Below, piece by piece: positions 8,863 to 16,578 of a stretch of DNA of 64,000 nt (positions are counted from its first letter, which is position 1; every line of letters begins with the position of its first letter). This stretch comes from Sedimentitalea xiamensis. Its GTDB lineage: Bacteria > Pseudomonadota > Alphaproteobacteria > Rhodobacterales > Rhodobacteraceae. A program made the translations under genes and the position numbers. The stretch is taken from the NCBI RefSeq assembly GCF_030164465.1, contig NZ_JASNJE010000018.1:1-64000 (forward strand), in the 5' to 3' direction. The notes beneath the pieces are model-generated. The model saw nothing but the letters and a program-made list of their open reading frames with translations. It had not been told where the DNA came from and searched no databases.

Positions 8863-8891
8863 ACATTAGGAGCGGGACGCAGGGGCGTCAA
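8863..8891 (-). promoter_or_regulatory. Promoter of the ilv leader-ilvI-ilvH operon
   Basis: On the minus strand TTGACG (8891-8886) and TAATGT (8868-8863) are separated by exactly 17 bases, close to the sigma-70 consensus. The expected start of transcription near 8855 gives a very short 5' leader before the AAGGAG of the leader peptide, which agrees with the attenuator model. Confidence 0.75.
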
Positions 8892-9010
8892 CCGTCAATA
8901 TGTCAGAAAAGTGTCCCGGTGGGTGCTGAATTCGACATTATATTTCGCCAGGCAGTGGCGTATCGAAAGAACACTCAATCCCGCGGCTTTCCGCGGCGAC
9001 TCGTTGCCGA

Positions 9011-9832
9011 TCAGAGCCGTGTCGGGCGGCGATCGGGCAGATTGATGTTGGCAACCTGTTCGGCGATGGGGTCGGTGGACAGTGGATGCGTATCGGCGTC
9101 AAAGGACTCCGGGTTCGACATGGGCTTCCATTCGCCGCCGATATAGACTTCAAGGCCCGAAAACTTGGCCTTGTATCCCATCTTCTGGCTGCCCGGCACC
9201 CAGTAGCCGAGATAGACATAGGGCAGGTTGGCGTTGCGGGCGATCTTGATGTGATCCAGGATCATGTAGGTTCCGAGGCTCAGCTGCGGGCGATCCGGCA
9301 TGTAGAAAGAATACACCATGCTCAACCCGTCATCGAGCACGTCCGTCAGGCTGACCGCGACAAGTTCCTTGTCGGACTTGCCGGAATATTCGATGACTCG
9401 GCTGCGGATCGGCGTTTCCTCGATCATCGCGGCGAATTCAAACACATCCATATCCGCCATCCCGCCATCTCGGTGGCGTTTGTCCAGATACCGGCGGAAC
9501 AGGTCGTATTGATCGTCGGTCGCCCAGGGCGAGGTGGCGCGCCTGCCAAGTCCGGCGTTTCGCCGGGCCGTGCGTTTCTGGCTCTTGGAGGGTTGGAATT
9601 TCGACACGTCGATCCGGGCGGACAGACAGGCCGAACACTCCGCACAGGACGGGCGATACAGAACATTCTGGGATCGTCTGAAGCCCTGCTGACTCAGGCT
9701 GTTGTTCAGGCGGTCCGCGTTCTCGCCCTGCAAGGAAGTGAACAGTTTCCGTTCCATGCGCCCATCAAGATAGGGGCATGGCTGGGGGGCGGTCACATAG
9801 AACTGTGGCGCGATGGGAAGGGTATGGCGCAT
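9011..9832 (-). CDS. bpt: Bacterial aspartate/glutamate leucyltransferase (arginyltransferase family)
   Basis: 273 residues from the ATG at 9832 (a second ATG lies at 9868). The N-terminal domain has the cysteine pair in [14 protein letters not shown] and the conserved RRSQN and CPYLDGR segments; the C-terminal GNAT-like domain holds [17 protein letters not shown]. The family transfers leucine or a related residue from aminoacyl-tRNA to N-terminal Asp/Glu, marking proteins for ClpAP in the N-degron pathway. Cytoplasmic, of normal length. An RDD protein gene lies just upstream on the same strand. Confidence 0.93.
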   Translation of the reverse strand: MRHTLPIAPQFYVTAPQPCPYLDGRMERKLFTSLQGENADRLNNSLSQQGFRRSQNVLYRPSCAECSACLSARIDVSKFQPSKSQKRTARRNAGLGRRATSPWATDDQYDLFRRYLDKRHRDGGMADMDVFEFAAMIEETPIRSRVIEYSGKSDKELVAVSLTDVLDDGLSMVYSFYMPDRPQLSLGTYMILDHIKIARNANLPYVYLGYWVPGSQKMGYKAKFSGLEVYIGGEWKPMSNPESFDADTHPLSTDPIAEQVANINLPDRRPTRL

Positions 9833-9895
9833 TGACGGTCCGCGATTGATGTCAAAAAATGATAACAAGCGGCGCGGTATCCGCCAAGTGCGGAT

Positions 9896-10339
9896 TCACG
9901 CGTTGGATACCGACCTTCGATTGATGGCGACCGTACCGAGAAATGCATCGGTCAGTCCCTGGCCGCGGGCTCCGGTAAGCATCATGACAATGGAAATTAC
10001 CTGCAAGACCGGTAGCGCGATGCTGATAGTGTAGCCCGTCGTGTGGGCCAGTGCCATCGGCAGATCCAGGCGCGAACCGTCGGCCTGTCGCAGTTCCACG
10101 CCGGCAAAGTGCATTCCCCAAGTGGCGGAGCCGTTCGAAATCGTCACCACGCGGTAGGCAAATCCGATGATGAGCACCAGCAGTGGCCAGACGAACGCGC
10201 CGACGAAGGCGGTCAGAAGGACCGCCAGGAGGCTGAGCAGAAGAATGACCACCATGTCGACAATCCAGGCCAGCAGGCGCTTGATCGGGACCGAGGCATA
10301 GAATTCAGGCTGGCGGTCGGGGTCAGGCAGATGAAACAT
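9896..10339 (-). CDS. RDD-family membrane protein
   Basis: 147 residues with the RDD architecture: an N-terminal segment with the conserved R and D (IKRLLAWIVDMVVILLLSLL), hydrophobic stretches at about 20-45, 48-65 and 105-125, and a TWGMHFAGVEL motif between the second and third. Function in the family is poorly defined; transport or ion exchange has been suggested for some members. It sits between DUF2852 and bpt on the same strand, with an intrinsic terminator separating it from DUF2852. Confidence 0.85.
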   Translation of the reverse strand: MFHLPDPDRQPEFYASVPIKRLLAWIVDMVVILLLSLLAVLLTAFVGAFVWPLLVLIIGFAYRVVTISNGSATWGMHFAGVELRQADGSRLDLPMALAHTTGYTISIALPVLQVISIVMMLTGARGQGLTDAFLGTVAINRRSVSNA

Positions 10340-10381
10340 GGCGGGATGTCCTGATCAGACGTTGGCGGTGACTCGGAAAGC

Positions 10382-10403
10382 GCCCCCGCCGTTGGGCGGA
10401 GGC
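10382..10403 (-). terminator. Intrinsic terminator after the DUF2852 gene
   Basis: On the minus strand GCCTCCGCC (10403-10395) pairs with GGCGGGGGC (10390-10382) across a CAAC loop, with one G-U pair, 13 bases after the DUF2852 stop codon. The T-run is short (GCTTTCC), so termination may be partial. Confidence 0.6.
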
Positions 10404-10415
10404 CATGTCTTTGTA

Positions 10416-10853
10416 TCAGGCGGCGTTGCTGTCGTCACTGGCGTCGCGTTCCGCCTTTTTTGCGCGCTCGTTCATGAACTGGTCGAACTCGGCCTTGTCC
10501 TTGGCGTCGCGAAGACGTTCGAGAAAGGCTTCGAAGTTGGTCTGTTCTTCTTCCAGACGGCGCAACGTGTCGGCCTTGTAGGCGTCGAAGGCGCTGTTCC
10601 CGGTCGAGGCCGACATCGCCATGCGATGCGATTTCCAGGAAGAACGGCGGCTGCAGGATGTGTTGAACATGCGTTTGCTCCAGATCATGTATCCAAGAAG
10701 GGCGAGGCCGATGGGCCAGAAGAAGACGAAGCCAAGGACCATGGCGGCGATCCAGGCGCCTTTGCCCTTGCTGTCAAGCCAGGCTTCGCTGCGGGAAAAC
10801 CAGCCCGGATGGGACGTGGCGTGGACGGGGTCGGTCATCATGGTCATGGTCAT
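10416..10853 (-). CDS. DUF2852-family membrane-anchored protein
   Basis: 145 residues, with one strongly hydrophobic segment at about 33-58 (WIAAMVLGFVFFWPIGLALL) after a short basic-acidic start, then an arginine/serine-rich stretch and a long charged helix (LRRLEEEQTNFEAFLERLRD) likely to form a coiled coil. This is the DUF2852 arrangement, found mainly in alphaproteobacteria and of unknown role. Several ATG codons occur at the start; GGAGAG lies just upstream of 10853. Two similar palindromes 30-105 bases upstream suggest specific transcriptional control. Confidence 0.8.
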   Translation of the reverse strand: MTMTMMTDPVHATSHPGWFSRSEAWLDSKGKGAWIAAMVLGFVFFWPIGLALLGYMIWSKRMFNTSCSRRSSWKSHRMAMSASTGNSAFDAYKADTLRRLEEEQTNFEAFLERLRDAKDKAEFDQFMNERAKKAERDASDDSNAA

Positions 10854-10881
10854 CTCTCTCCAGTTAAGGTGGTCAAGGCGC

Positions 10882-10959
10882 GATGTGAATGTCTTTCACA
10901 TCACCAAGATTGGAAGTCCGGCGCCGCTTTGCAAGGGTCCATGTGAATGTTTTTTACAT
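10882..10959. promoter_or_regulatory. Two related palindromic operator-like sites upstream of DUF2852
   Basis: Site 1: GATGTGAA (10882-10889), 5-base spacer, TTCACATC (10895-10902), a perfect 8-bp inverted repeat. Site 2: ATGTGAA (10941-10947), 5-base spacer, TTTACAT (10953-10959). Both share the ATGTGAATGT left half and are centred 58 bases apart, about five to six helical turns. The TGTGA-N7-TCACA form resembles CRP-like or TGT/ACA-type operators but fits none exactly. They lie between the DUF2852 start and the next transcription unit, so either side could be regulated. Confidence 0.55.
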
Positions 10960-11326
10960 TATCGTTCGTGTGGTGGGCATGGTTTTCTCAAACTTTGGCA
11001 GAGGTAATTGCAGCAAAAGGATTTTTGGAGCCGGAGCGGGCAGGGACATGATGACAGGTGACACCCAGGCGATCCGTATCCGGCCAGAAAACGGCGCTGG
11101 CGCGATCACCTGAAGATGTCGTGAAGCTCCTTTAGAAGCTCCTTGAATGCTCGAATTGCCCCGCCTCCGGCATCAGGTGCTTTTCCGTCGTCGGAATTTC
11201 CCGGACTCCCTGGGCCGTTTCGCAGCGGAGGCTCTGGTTCAGTTTCCGTTCGAGTTCAGCCGGCAACGGATTGTAGTCCAGCCAGGTCCATCTCCTCGAA
11301 CATCAGACCTTTCAGGTTTGCCGTCG

Positions 11327-11641
11327 TTACTCTGTCGCGGCGGCCATCAACCTGGCCAGGACTTCGCTGCATTCCGCGGCGCTGCCGACGATCGCTGCGG
11401 GGGTCCCGGTGCCGGACATGGCGGCCAGATCGGCTGCTGCCCGGTTCAGAACCTGATCGACCTGCTCCGGGGTCATGATCCCCTCGTCCTGTGCGGCCTG
11501 GACGGTCGAGCAGACGCCCGCTCCGAGGCCGGTGGCAATGCCGATCCCGGCGGCGCTGCCGCCGATCAGCGCGCCGCCGAACATGGTTCCGATGAAAAGG
11601 CCGACGACAAGGCAGATGAGTGCCAGAACTATTTTACCCAT
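11327..11641 (-). CDS. Small glycine-rich membrane or exported protein
   Basis: 104 residues. The N-terminal 45 are a hydrophobic glycine/alanine-rich stretch (IVLALICLVVGLFIGTMFGG, then repeated small-residue steps), like a glycine-zipper membrane segment. The C-terminal half is soluble, with two cysteines and a helix (TPEQVDQVLNRAAADLAAMS). Unrecognised. It forms an apparent minus-strand unit with the two-TM gene upstream (gap 15 bases). The 213 bases between its 3' end and 11113 hold no supported gene. Confidence 0.6.
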   Translation of the reverse strand: MGKIVLALICLVVGLFIGTMFGGALIGGSAAGIGIATGLGAGVCSTVQAAQDEGIMTPEQVDQVLNRAAADLAAMSGTGTPAAIVGSAAECSEVLARLMAAATE

Positions 11642-11656
11642 GAGTTTTCCCTTTTT

Positions 11657-11920
11657 TCAGGATCGTGAGAAATACCGGGCGAGCCGGCCCACGATCACGA
11701 TGTTCAGCACTGGCGAGAGCGCGGCCAGCCAAGGCAGGGCCGCCGCTGGAGCGGCGTCGATGAACCTGATCCACGGCAGGCCCAGCGTGACAAGAAACAC
11801 GGCCGAAAGGGGGTCGCGCTCTTGTCCGAACCAGCCGAAGGTGCCCACGGCCCATAGAAAGAGAGCAATCACGTAGAGCCCGATCAGGCCCCAGAAGACG
11901 ATGTGGAGCAGGCGCGCCAT
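11657..11920 (-). CDS. Small two-helix membrane protein
   Basis: 87 residues with an N-terminal helix (about 4-26, LLHIVFWGLIGLYVIALFLW) and a second hydrophobic stretch near 55-80. Short basic tail. No recognised domain. It lies 10 bases downstream of the lipoprotein gene ending at 11931 and 15 bases ahead of the glycine-rich protein, so the three probably share a transcript. Function unknown. Confidence 0.55.
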   Translation of the reverse strand: MARLLHIVFWGLIGLYVIALFLWAVGTFGWFGQERDPLSAVFLVTLGLPWIRFIDAAPAAALPWLAALSPVLNIVIVGRLARYFSRS

Positions 11921-11930
11921 ACCGCCGGCC

Positions 11931-12227
11931 CTAGATGCCCTCGTCGGTCAGGGACATCGGGCGCGAGGTGGTTCCATCGCTATAGGCGATGCATTGCCAG
12001 CGCGCGCGCTGCTCGCCGACGCCGACGATGACTTCGGTTCCCGCTTCGGAGAAGGACGATCCCAGAAGCGCATAGTCCGGATTGCCCGTTTCAATTCCGA
12101 CCGCGCGCAGACAGGCCTGCTCTTCCGGGGTGGGTATTCGCCCGGACGTGCTGCCAGTGTCTTCGACACATCCGGCAAGTGCGGTGAGCGCCACGAGGCC
12201 TGTGACGGTTATCTTGGTAAATGCCAT
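11931..12227 (-). CDS. Small lipoprotein, CVEDTG family (copy B')
   Basis: 98 residues from the ATG at 12227. A signal peptide ends in the lipobox LTALAGC, and the mature protein begins CVEDTGS. The rest (TPEEQACLRAVGIETGNPDY, EVIVGVGEQRARWQCIAYSD) closely parallels the lipoprotein at 20509-20811 over its whole length, including both later cysteines. The signal region matches the lipoprotein at 12792-13091, whose mature part differs. Probably outer-membrane anchored; function unknown. It is the last unit of a duplicated cassette. Confidence 0.7.
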   Translation of the reverse strand: MAFTKITVTGLVALTALAGCVEDTGSTSGRIPTPEEQACLRAVGIETGNPDYALLGSSFSEAGTEVIVGVGEQRARWQCIAYSDGTTSRPMSLTDEGI

Positions 12228-12371
12228 ATATATTTTCCCTTTCGGCAAGATGTCTTGGTTGCGATCCGGATGTCCCAGCTACGATCCGGATACTTGCAGG
12301 GTAATGGACGGCGGGAGAGCCGCCTTCATGGGTTGATTTTTGACGTCAATCACAACGACCACCACGTCATT

Positions 12372-12698
12372 TCAATCCATGTAGGGACTGTTGCCGCCCC
12401 TGGCGAATTCGGGCCATCGCTTTCCATCGGCAAAGAAATCCACCATCGTTGTCCCGGCCGCATCGTAGCAGCATTGGATGTCGTCACCGCGGTTTTCCAG
12501 ATGGATCGTGCCGTTCATTGCATGCGTGCCATCGGTGCGCTGGCCTTCATACTTCATGTCGGCTTCCGCCTTGAACTCCTGGAAAAAGGACTGGGCGGCA
12601 ACGGCGCAATCTTCCGCCATCCATTCGGGGCTCTGCGCGAGAGCCGGAAGCACCGAAGACAGGGTCCATGCGGTGATGATGAAATACCGGCATATCAT
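12372..12698 (-). CDS. Small secreted protein, GQRTDGTHAxNG family (copy A')
   Basis: 108 residues with a cleavable signal peptide ending near ALA-Q (residues 1-21). The mature protein has the block KYEGQRTDGTHAMNG followed by QCCYDAAGTTMVDFF, the same as in the protein at 13139-13483. Cysteines at the CAVAAQ and QCC positions probably form a disulphide. The C-terminus differs from its paralogue and lacks the KYPDCD end. Family not recognised. It sits between the two CVEDTG lipoproteins on the same strand. Confidence 0.65.
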   Translation of the reverse strand: MICRYFIITAWTLSSVLPALAQSPEWMAEDCAVAAQSFFQEFKAEADMKYEGQRTDGTHAMNGTIHLENRGDDIQCCYDAAGTTMVDFFADGKRWPEFARGGNSPYMD

Positions 12699-12791
12699 TT
12701 GCTGGTGTTCCCGGCTCGAAAACGTTCAAACGTCGGGAGGGCCGAACATCGATGCGACGCCCGGCCCCCCCTCCGAGGGAAAGAATAGCTG

Positions 12792-13091
12792 TCAACAATC
12801 TCCGGCGGGCAGCATGGTGACGTCGGAATAGCGTCCTTCCGAGGTCGTGATGCGGGCACAGGCATCGGTGTCGGCGTTGAACCACCAGGTGGTCAATCCC
12901 TGCGTTCTGACCGCCGAATATCCGAGTGCCTGGATGCCCATCTCGGCCTGCCCGGCCCTGGCCCCTTCAAAGGAACTCAGATCCGAAGAACTGCCCACGG
13001 CCGGCATTCCTGCCGTGCCCGTGTCCTCGACGCATCCGGCGAGTGCTGTAAGTGTAACGAGACCTGCGACGGTCAGTTTGGGAAATGCCAT
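12792..13091 (-). CDS. Small lipoprotein with CVEDTG amino terminus (copy B)
   Basis: 99 residues from the ATG at 13091. Lipobox LTALAGC and mature start CVEDTG are nearly identical to the copy at 11931-12227. The mature domain is unrelated in sequence (EGARAGQAEMGIQALGY, WWFNADTDACARI, ending AGDC), so a shared export signal has been joined to different cargo. The AGQxE/GYxAVRTxGLTTWWF pattern recalls small periplasmic domains of unknown function. The next gene upstream, a GQRTDGTH protein, overlaps its leader region closely. Confidence 0.65.
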   Translation of the reverse strand: MAFPKLTVAGLVTLTALAGCVEDTGTAGMPAVGSSSDLSSFEGARAGQAEMGIQALGYSAVRTQGLTTWWFNADTDACARITTSEGRYSDVTMLPAGDC

Positions 13092-13138
13092 GTATATTCT
13101 CCTTCTTGGCATGAAGTCTCGGTTGCGATCCGGATATC

Positions 13139-13483
13139 TCAGTCACAATCCGGATACTTGTAACGGTCGGCCTGCGACACATCGGCTGGACAGCCGGTCG
13201 GCGCCTGGTGATACCAGCTCACCACCCTGGTGCCCGCCGCGTTGAACGAGCACTGGAAGGGCTGTCCGGACGAGGTTTCGCCGTTCACCGCATGCGTGCC
13301 ATCGGTGCGCTGGCCCTCATAGCTCAGGCTCGCGATGTCGCTGGTCGATAGGTGCAGATGATGCGCCGCATAGCTGTTGCACATGGTCATCATTTCGGCT
13401 TCGTCGGCTGCCAGTGCGCCCGAACCAGTCGCGAGACCCAGGGAAAGCGTTGCGGCCGCGATGATCGTAAGATGCAATTTCAT
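13139..13483 (-). CDS. Small secreted protein, GQRTDGTHAxNG family (copy A)
   Basis: 114 residues from the ATG at 13483. The signal peptide (residues 1-25) ends ALA-A. The mature part carries SYEGQRTDGTHAVNG, then FQCSFNAAGTRVVSWY, and ends YKYPDCD; four cysteines could make two disulphides. It is paralogous to 12372-12698. A decayed copy of its 3' end (KYPD plus a stop) can be read on the minus strand at about 12275-12297, consistent with tandem duplication. Role unknown; a small periplasmic inhibitor or binding protein is only a guess. Confidence 0.65.
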   Translation of the reverse strand: MKLHLTIIAAATLSLGLATGSGALAADEAEMMTMCNSYAAHHLHLSTSDIASLSYEGQRTDGTHAVNGETSSGQPFQCSFNAAGTRVVSWYHQAPTGCPADVSQADRYKYPDCD

Positions 13484-13579
13484 GGTCAGGTTTCTTCTCC
13501 AATCTTGGATTTTCGGTCGCGCCAGCAGTCTGGTGGCGCGCCCGTTTGATGCGGACCTCAAATGCGGGCCGTCACCTCA

Positions 13580-14515
13580 TCATGCCGCGTTTTGGCGATC
13601 AAGCCGCGCCCGGATCGCCGGGGGCACCAGCCTTGCGGCAGAGACGCGGGGCAGGGACATTTCGGTGATCGCGCGTTCCTCGCCGTAAAGGTCTAGGTAC
13701 TCCGCGTGGTTGTCGAATACGCGCCGCCCGATGTAGTCGACATAGGTCTCTGCCGCCGCACCATTGGCGAGGATGACGGAATGATCCTCGGTCTCGATAT
13801 GGTAGTAAGTCACCCGGTCGGGCAGGCTGTCGAGCGGGTCGAACGTGATGGTCGTGCCATTGACCAGCGCGCCTGCATTGATCGCCAACCCGTCGAGGAT
13901 CAACGCGTGCTCGGCGGTGAGCACGAGATCGGTGTGGGGCAGGCCATCGCGGAGCGCGCCCCTGGCGACCCGGACCGGCGTGAACCGCTCGGCGGGGGTG
14001 AAGATCTTGTGCAGGGTCTGTCGCCCGATCCACTTGACCGGGACTGTGTGGCCATCGGCAGTCAGGATCAGGTCGCCGATCTTCAGATCCTCGACCGCAC
14101 GTTCGCCCTTGGGTGTGGCGATCAGGGTGCCGATGGCGAAACAAGTCGTGAAACCGGTTGCGTTCGAGAGGGGCAAATCGTTGATGCTGTTGGAGTTTCC
14201 GGCAAAAGCGCGAAAGCCATCGGCAATCTCGCTTGACGTCGTGCCTGGATTGACTGTCGCATAAAAGATTGTCTTGCCACTGTTCGCCTCGACCCCGACC
14301 CAGGTGACGCCAAGCACATCAACCGTGCCGACAAATGTGCCGTCGTCATCTGTCGCCCCAAAGCCGTCCTGGCCCCCCGTAATTGTCTCGGTTGTGTCGA
14401 ACAAGTCGTTACCAGCGTCGCTGTCGGTCAGGGTTCCCGAAATGACATTGCTGCTGCCATCAATCGTACCGTCGGTTCCGTAGACCAGGTATGCGGTATA
14501 GTCCCAATCAGCCAT
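13580..14515 (-). CDS. Hint-domain protein (copy 1)
   Basis: 311 residues. Residues 1-120 are a beta-rich, aspartate/glycine-rich region without a signal peptide. The Hint domain starts at Cys125 (TTCFAIGTLIATPKGERAVE) and includes VPVKWIGRQTLHK, LTAEHALILDGLAINAGALV and TYYHIETEDHSVILANG. It ends in a conserved tail of about 60 residues (YVDYIGRRVFDN onward). Such proteins are common in Rhodobacteraceae, often with RTX-type export; the Hint fold may self-cleave at the cysteine. About 75 percent of the Hint part is identical to the copy at 19538-20479, while the N-terminal parts are unrelated. Confidence 0.85.
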   Translation of the reverse strand: MADWDYTAYLVYGTDGTIDGSSNVISGTLTDSDAGNDLFDTTETITGGQDGFGATDDDGTFVGTVDVLGVTWVGVEANSGKTIFYATVNPGTTSSEIADGFRAFAGNSNSINDLPLSNATGFTTCFAIGTLIATPKGERAVEDLKIGDLILTADGHTVPVKWIGRQTLHKIFTPAERFTPVRVARGALRDGLPHTDLVLTAEHALILDGLAINAGALVNGTTITFDPLDSLPDRVTYYHIETEDHSVILANGAAAETYVDYIGRRVFDNHAEYLDLYGEERAITEMSLPRVSAARLVPPAIRARLDRQNAA

Positions 14516-14584
14516 TTGCGCTTTTCCTTATGTCAGATGTTTTGTCGTTGCTTTTGGACGGAGAACTTTCGCCATAGCATATTT

Positions 14585-14995
14585 TCACTGAATCGACAGA
14601 TCGACATTGAAACTCGCGATCTTGCCGGTGTCCGCGTCATTGCCCATCTGGTAGACGCGGATGGTGTATTGCCCGTCCTTCGGCAGATCGACGGTGGTGC
14701 TGTTGCCGTCCATCGAACTGTTGTAGATCGCCTCGCCCGAGGAGCCCGGCGGCAGGATGTTGAAATAGACCGTGCCGTCGCCATTGGTCTCGGTGACGGT
14801 CAGTTCGACGAACATCTCCTGCCCGGCCCTGGCACCCAGGGTGAAGTCGGAATAGTCGTTGCCATCGACGATGCCGTCGACCATCGTGCCGTAATTGCCC
14901 GGCTCGAAATGCACCTCCGAACTGCTCTGTGCCAGCGCCGGAAATGTCAGCGCGGAGAGGGCAAGGGCGAGTAGGCGAGTGGTGAAATTTCGCAT
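14585..14995 (-). CDS. Small secreted beta-sandwich protein, g-type lysozyme inhibitor-like
   Basis: 136 residues with a signal peptide ending ALA-Q (residue 22). The mature part (HFEPGNYGTMVDG, DFTLGARAGQEMFVELTV, TVYFNILPPGSSGEAIY, YTIRVYQMGNDADTGKIASF, ending NVDLSIQ) has the pattern of pre-peptidase C-terminal-like sandwiches and of periplasmic g-type lysozyme inhibitors (PliG). I favour the inhibitor reading from the SG and YxxRVYxM motifs but cannot verify it. It lies 69 bases upstream of the Hint gene on the same strand. Confidence 0.55.
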   Translation of the reverse strand: MRNFTTRLLALALSALTFPALAQSSSEVHFEPGNYGTMVDGIVDGNDYSDFTLGARAGQEMFVELTVTETNGDGTVYFNILPPGSSGEAIYNSSMDGNSTTVDLPKDGQYTIRVYQMGNDADTGKIASFNVDLSIQ

Positions 14996-15311
14996 GGGCG
15001 TTTTCCGTTCTTGACAAGTTGACGGTCGGGTAGTGCGGACGCATTTCGGGGCGTTTCTTGTGTCGCCAAGCGACCTTCAGCCCGAATGTGATAGGCTCGG
15101 TCCCGGTCCCCACAATCCGATTTGCGCAAGGTTCATCCGATTCCCGCATTCCGGGGAAAGAATTTTCAGAGGGGACCATCTTTCCCGGCGAGATGCCTCA
15201 AAAAGGAGGCCGTGCAGACGAACATTCTGCGACACGCAAAGATACATTGAACAGTGACCATCTTGGCTCTAGATTCGTTCCAAGCAATCGCTTGAGAGCC
15301 TCACGTATCCC
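14996..15311. other. Intergenic region upstream of the araC-type gene
   Basis: No supported gene on either strand. It separates divergent units (lysozyme-inhibitor-like gene to the left, AraC regulator to the right), so promoters of both should lie here. TTGACA occurs at 15013-15018 on the plus strand without an obvious partner. Nothing else is evident. Confidence 0.5.
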
Positions 15312-16307
15312 ATGATTGACCAGGCATTTTTCAATCCCCAAGGGCTTTATAGTGAGATCGGCCACTACAAGTTGCCGGGGCGTTCGGTGATGCGCGGCTA
15401 TCTCTTCAGCAGCCGAAATTCATTGCAACTGGCCGAATGCCGCAACGCGGAAGCCAGCGTGGGCCGGTTCGGCCTTGATGGGATGAGCGTGGCCAATGTT
15501 CGTTCCACAGGGCACGACGTTGCGGTGTCAGAGGTGATGCATACAACCGTGATCGTGCCGCTCACCGGGAAATTGATCTCATCGACACTCTCTGAAGAAA
15601 CGCAAGCACATACCGGCGGCATGTTGGTCTTTCCTCCGAACCGGCGTCAGACACGTGTGATCGCTGACAAAAACGGCAGGTTCAATGCCGTCAATATCCT
15701 GATACCCTACAATGAAATCCGTGACGCCTTGCTGCGGCTCGAATATTCGCCACGCGCTGTGCGCCGGCTGAACGGGATCGAAGGCTGGCTCGATGGCGGT
15801 GCACTGCCGGCGGTGGCGGGGTTTCGCGCTCTGGTTGCGACCCTGCATGGAGAGATTTGTCAGGGCGGCGCTGTCATACGTTGGGACAGCACGCGCAAGG
15901 CCTGGCGTCGTCTCATTGTAGACAAGCTCGCCGAGGTGCTCGCCAGTGCGGAGGACATGCTGATCTCTCCCGACCTGGCGCCAGCTGTCCGGAATGCATA
16001 TGTCGAGAAGGCGCTGGACTACATGCGGGCCAACCATACAACAATTGCTCCCGTTGCCGATGTTGCGAAATCCTGTGGAATTTCGACCAGAACGCTCGAA
16101 CAGGCCTTTCGCCAGAATCTGGGGATCACGCCCTACCAGGCCATCACTGAAATGAGGCTTGATACCGCCCGGCGCCTTCTTTCCGATCCGGACCGGGTGC
16201 AAAGCGTGACCGAAATCGCGTTGGTCTGCGGCATCAGCCATTTGGGTCGATTTGCCAAACAGTATCAATCCCGCTTCGGCGAATTGCCGTCCGAAACGAT
16301 GCGCTGA
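15312..16307 (+). CDS. AraC-family transcriptional regulator
   Basis: 331 residues. The C-terminal AraC/XylS domain (about 225-330) has two helix-turn-helix motifs: VADVAKSCGISTRTLEQAFRQ and the second around VTEIALVCGISHLGRFAKQY, ending in FGELPSET. The N-terminal 200 residues resemble the AraC_binding_2 type sensor (VMHTTVIVPLTGKL, LVFPPNRRQTRV). It precedes an arylsulfatase gene on the same strand by about 270 bases and may regulate it; the inducer is unknown. Confidence 0.85.
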   Translation: MIDQAFFNPQGLYSEIGHYKLPGRSVMRGYLFSSRNSLQLAECRNAEASVGRFGLDGMSVANVRSTGHDVAVSEVMHTTVIVPLTGKLISSTLSEETQAHTGGMLVFPPNRRQTRVIADKNGRFNAVNILIPYNEIRDALLRLEYSPRAVRRLNGIEGWLDGGALPAVAGFRALVATLHGEICQGGAVIRWDSTRKAWRRLIVDKLAEVLASAEDMLISPDLAPAVRNAYVEKALDYMRANHTTIAPVADVAKSCGISTRTLEQAFRQNLGITPYQAITEMRLDTARRLLSDPDRVQSVTEIALVCGISHLGRFAKQYQSRFGELPSETMR

Positions 16308-16578
16308 TTGCCCTCAGGGCTATCAAAGCACCTCGGGCGCAATGGTATGGACCCCGCCACCCGGCGGTGCCGCCGCCCTGCGCCACAACCCCGACCGTGT
16401 GGCAGGAGACCCTCTGCGGCGAGATCTCATTCTCAAGCGGCGAAAGCCCATGCCGACGACATCATTGAAGCCGGCGCGCGTGTCGTTCTCCGGCACCTCG
16501 ATCCGATTGGGAGCGAGTTCTTAACCGCTGAACGCGGCCGTGCTGAAAAAAGATGACGAATCAAGGAGGGAACTCGAC
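16308..16578. other. Intergenic region between araC-type and sulfatase genes
   Basis: Short open frames occur, one reading DDIIEAGARVVLRHLDPIGS near 16455-16515, but none has a start, ribosome site or recognisable family. It may hold the sulfatase promoter or a decayed coding fragment. Confidence 0.4.

Noticed and set aside
11113-11326. Minus-strand run reading WLDYNPLPAELERKLNQSL near 11280-11220
   Set aside because: Looks protein-like for about 50 codons but has no start codon and is preceded by a stop; perhaps a decayed fragment, not enough to call.
16308-16578. Short plus-strand frame with DDIIEAGARVVLRHLDPIGS
   Set aside because: No usable start, no ribosome site; the sulfatase start with a strong site lies inside the same region.
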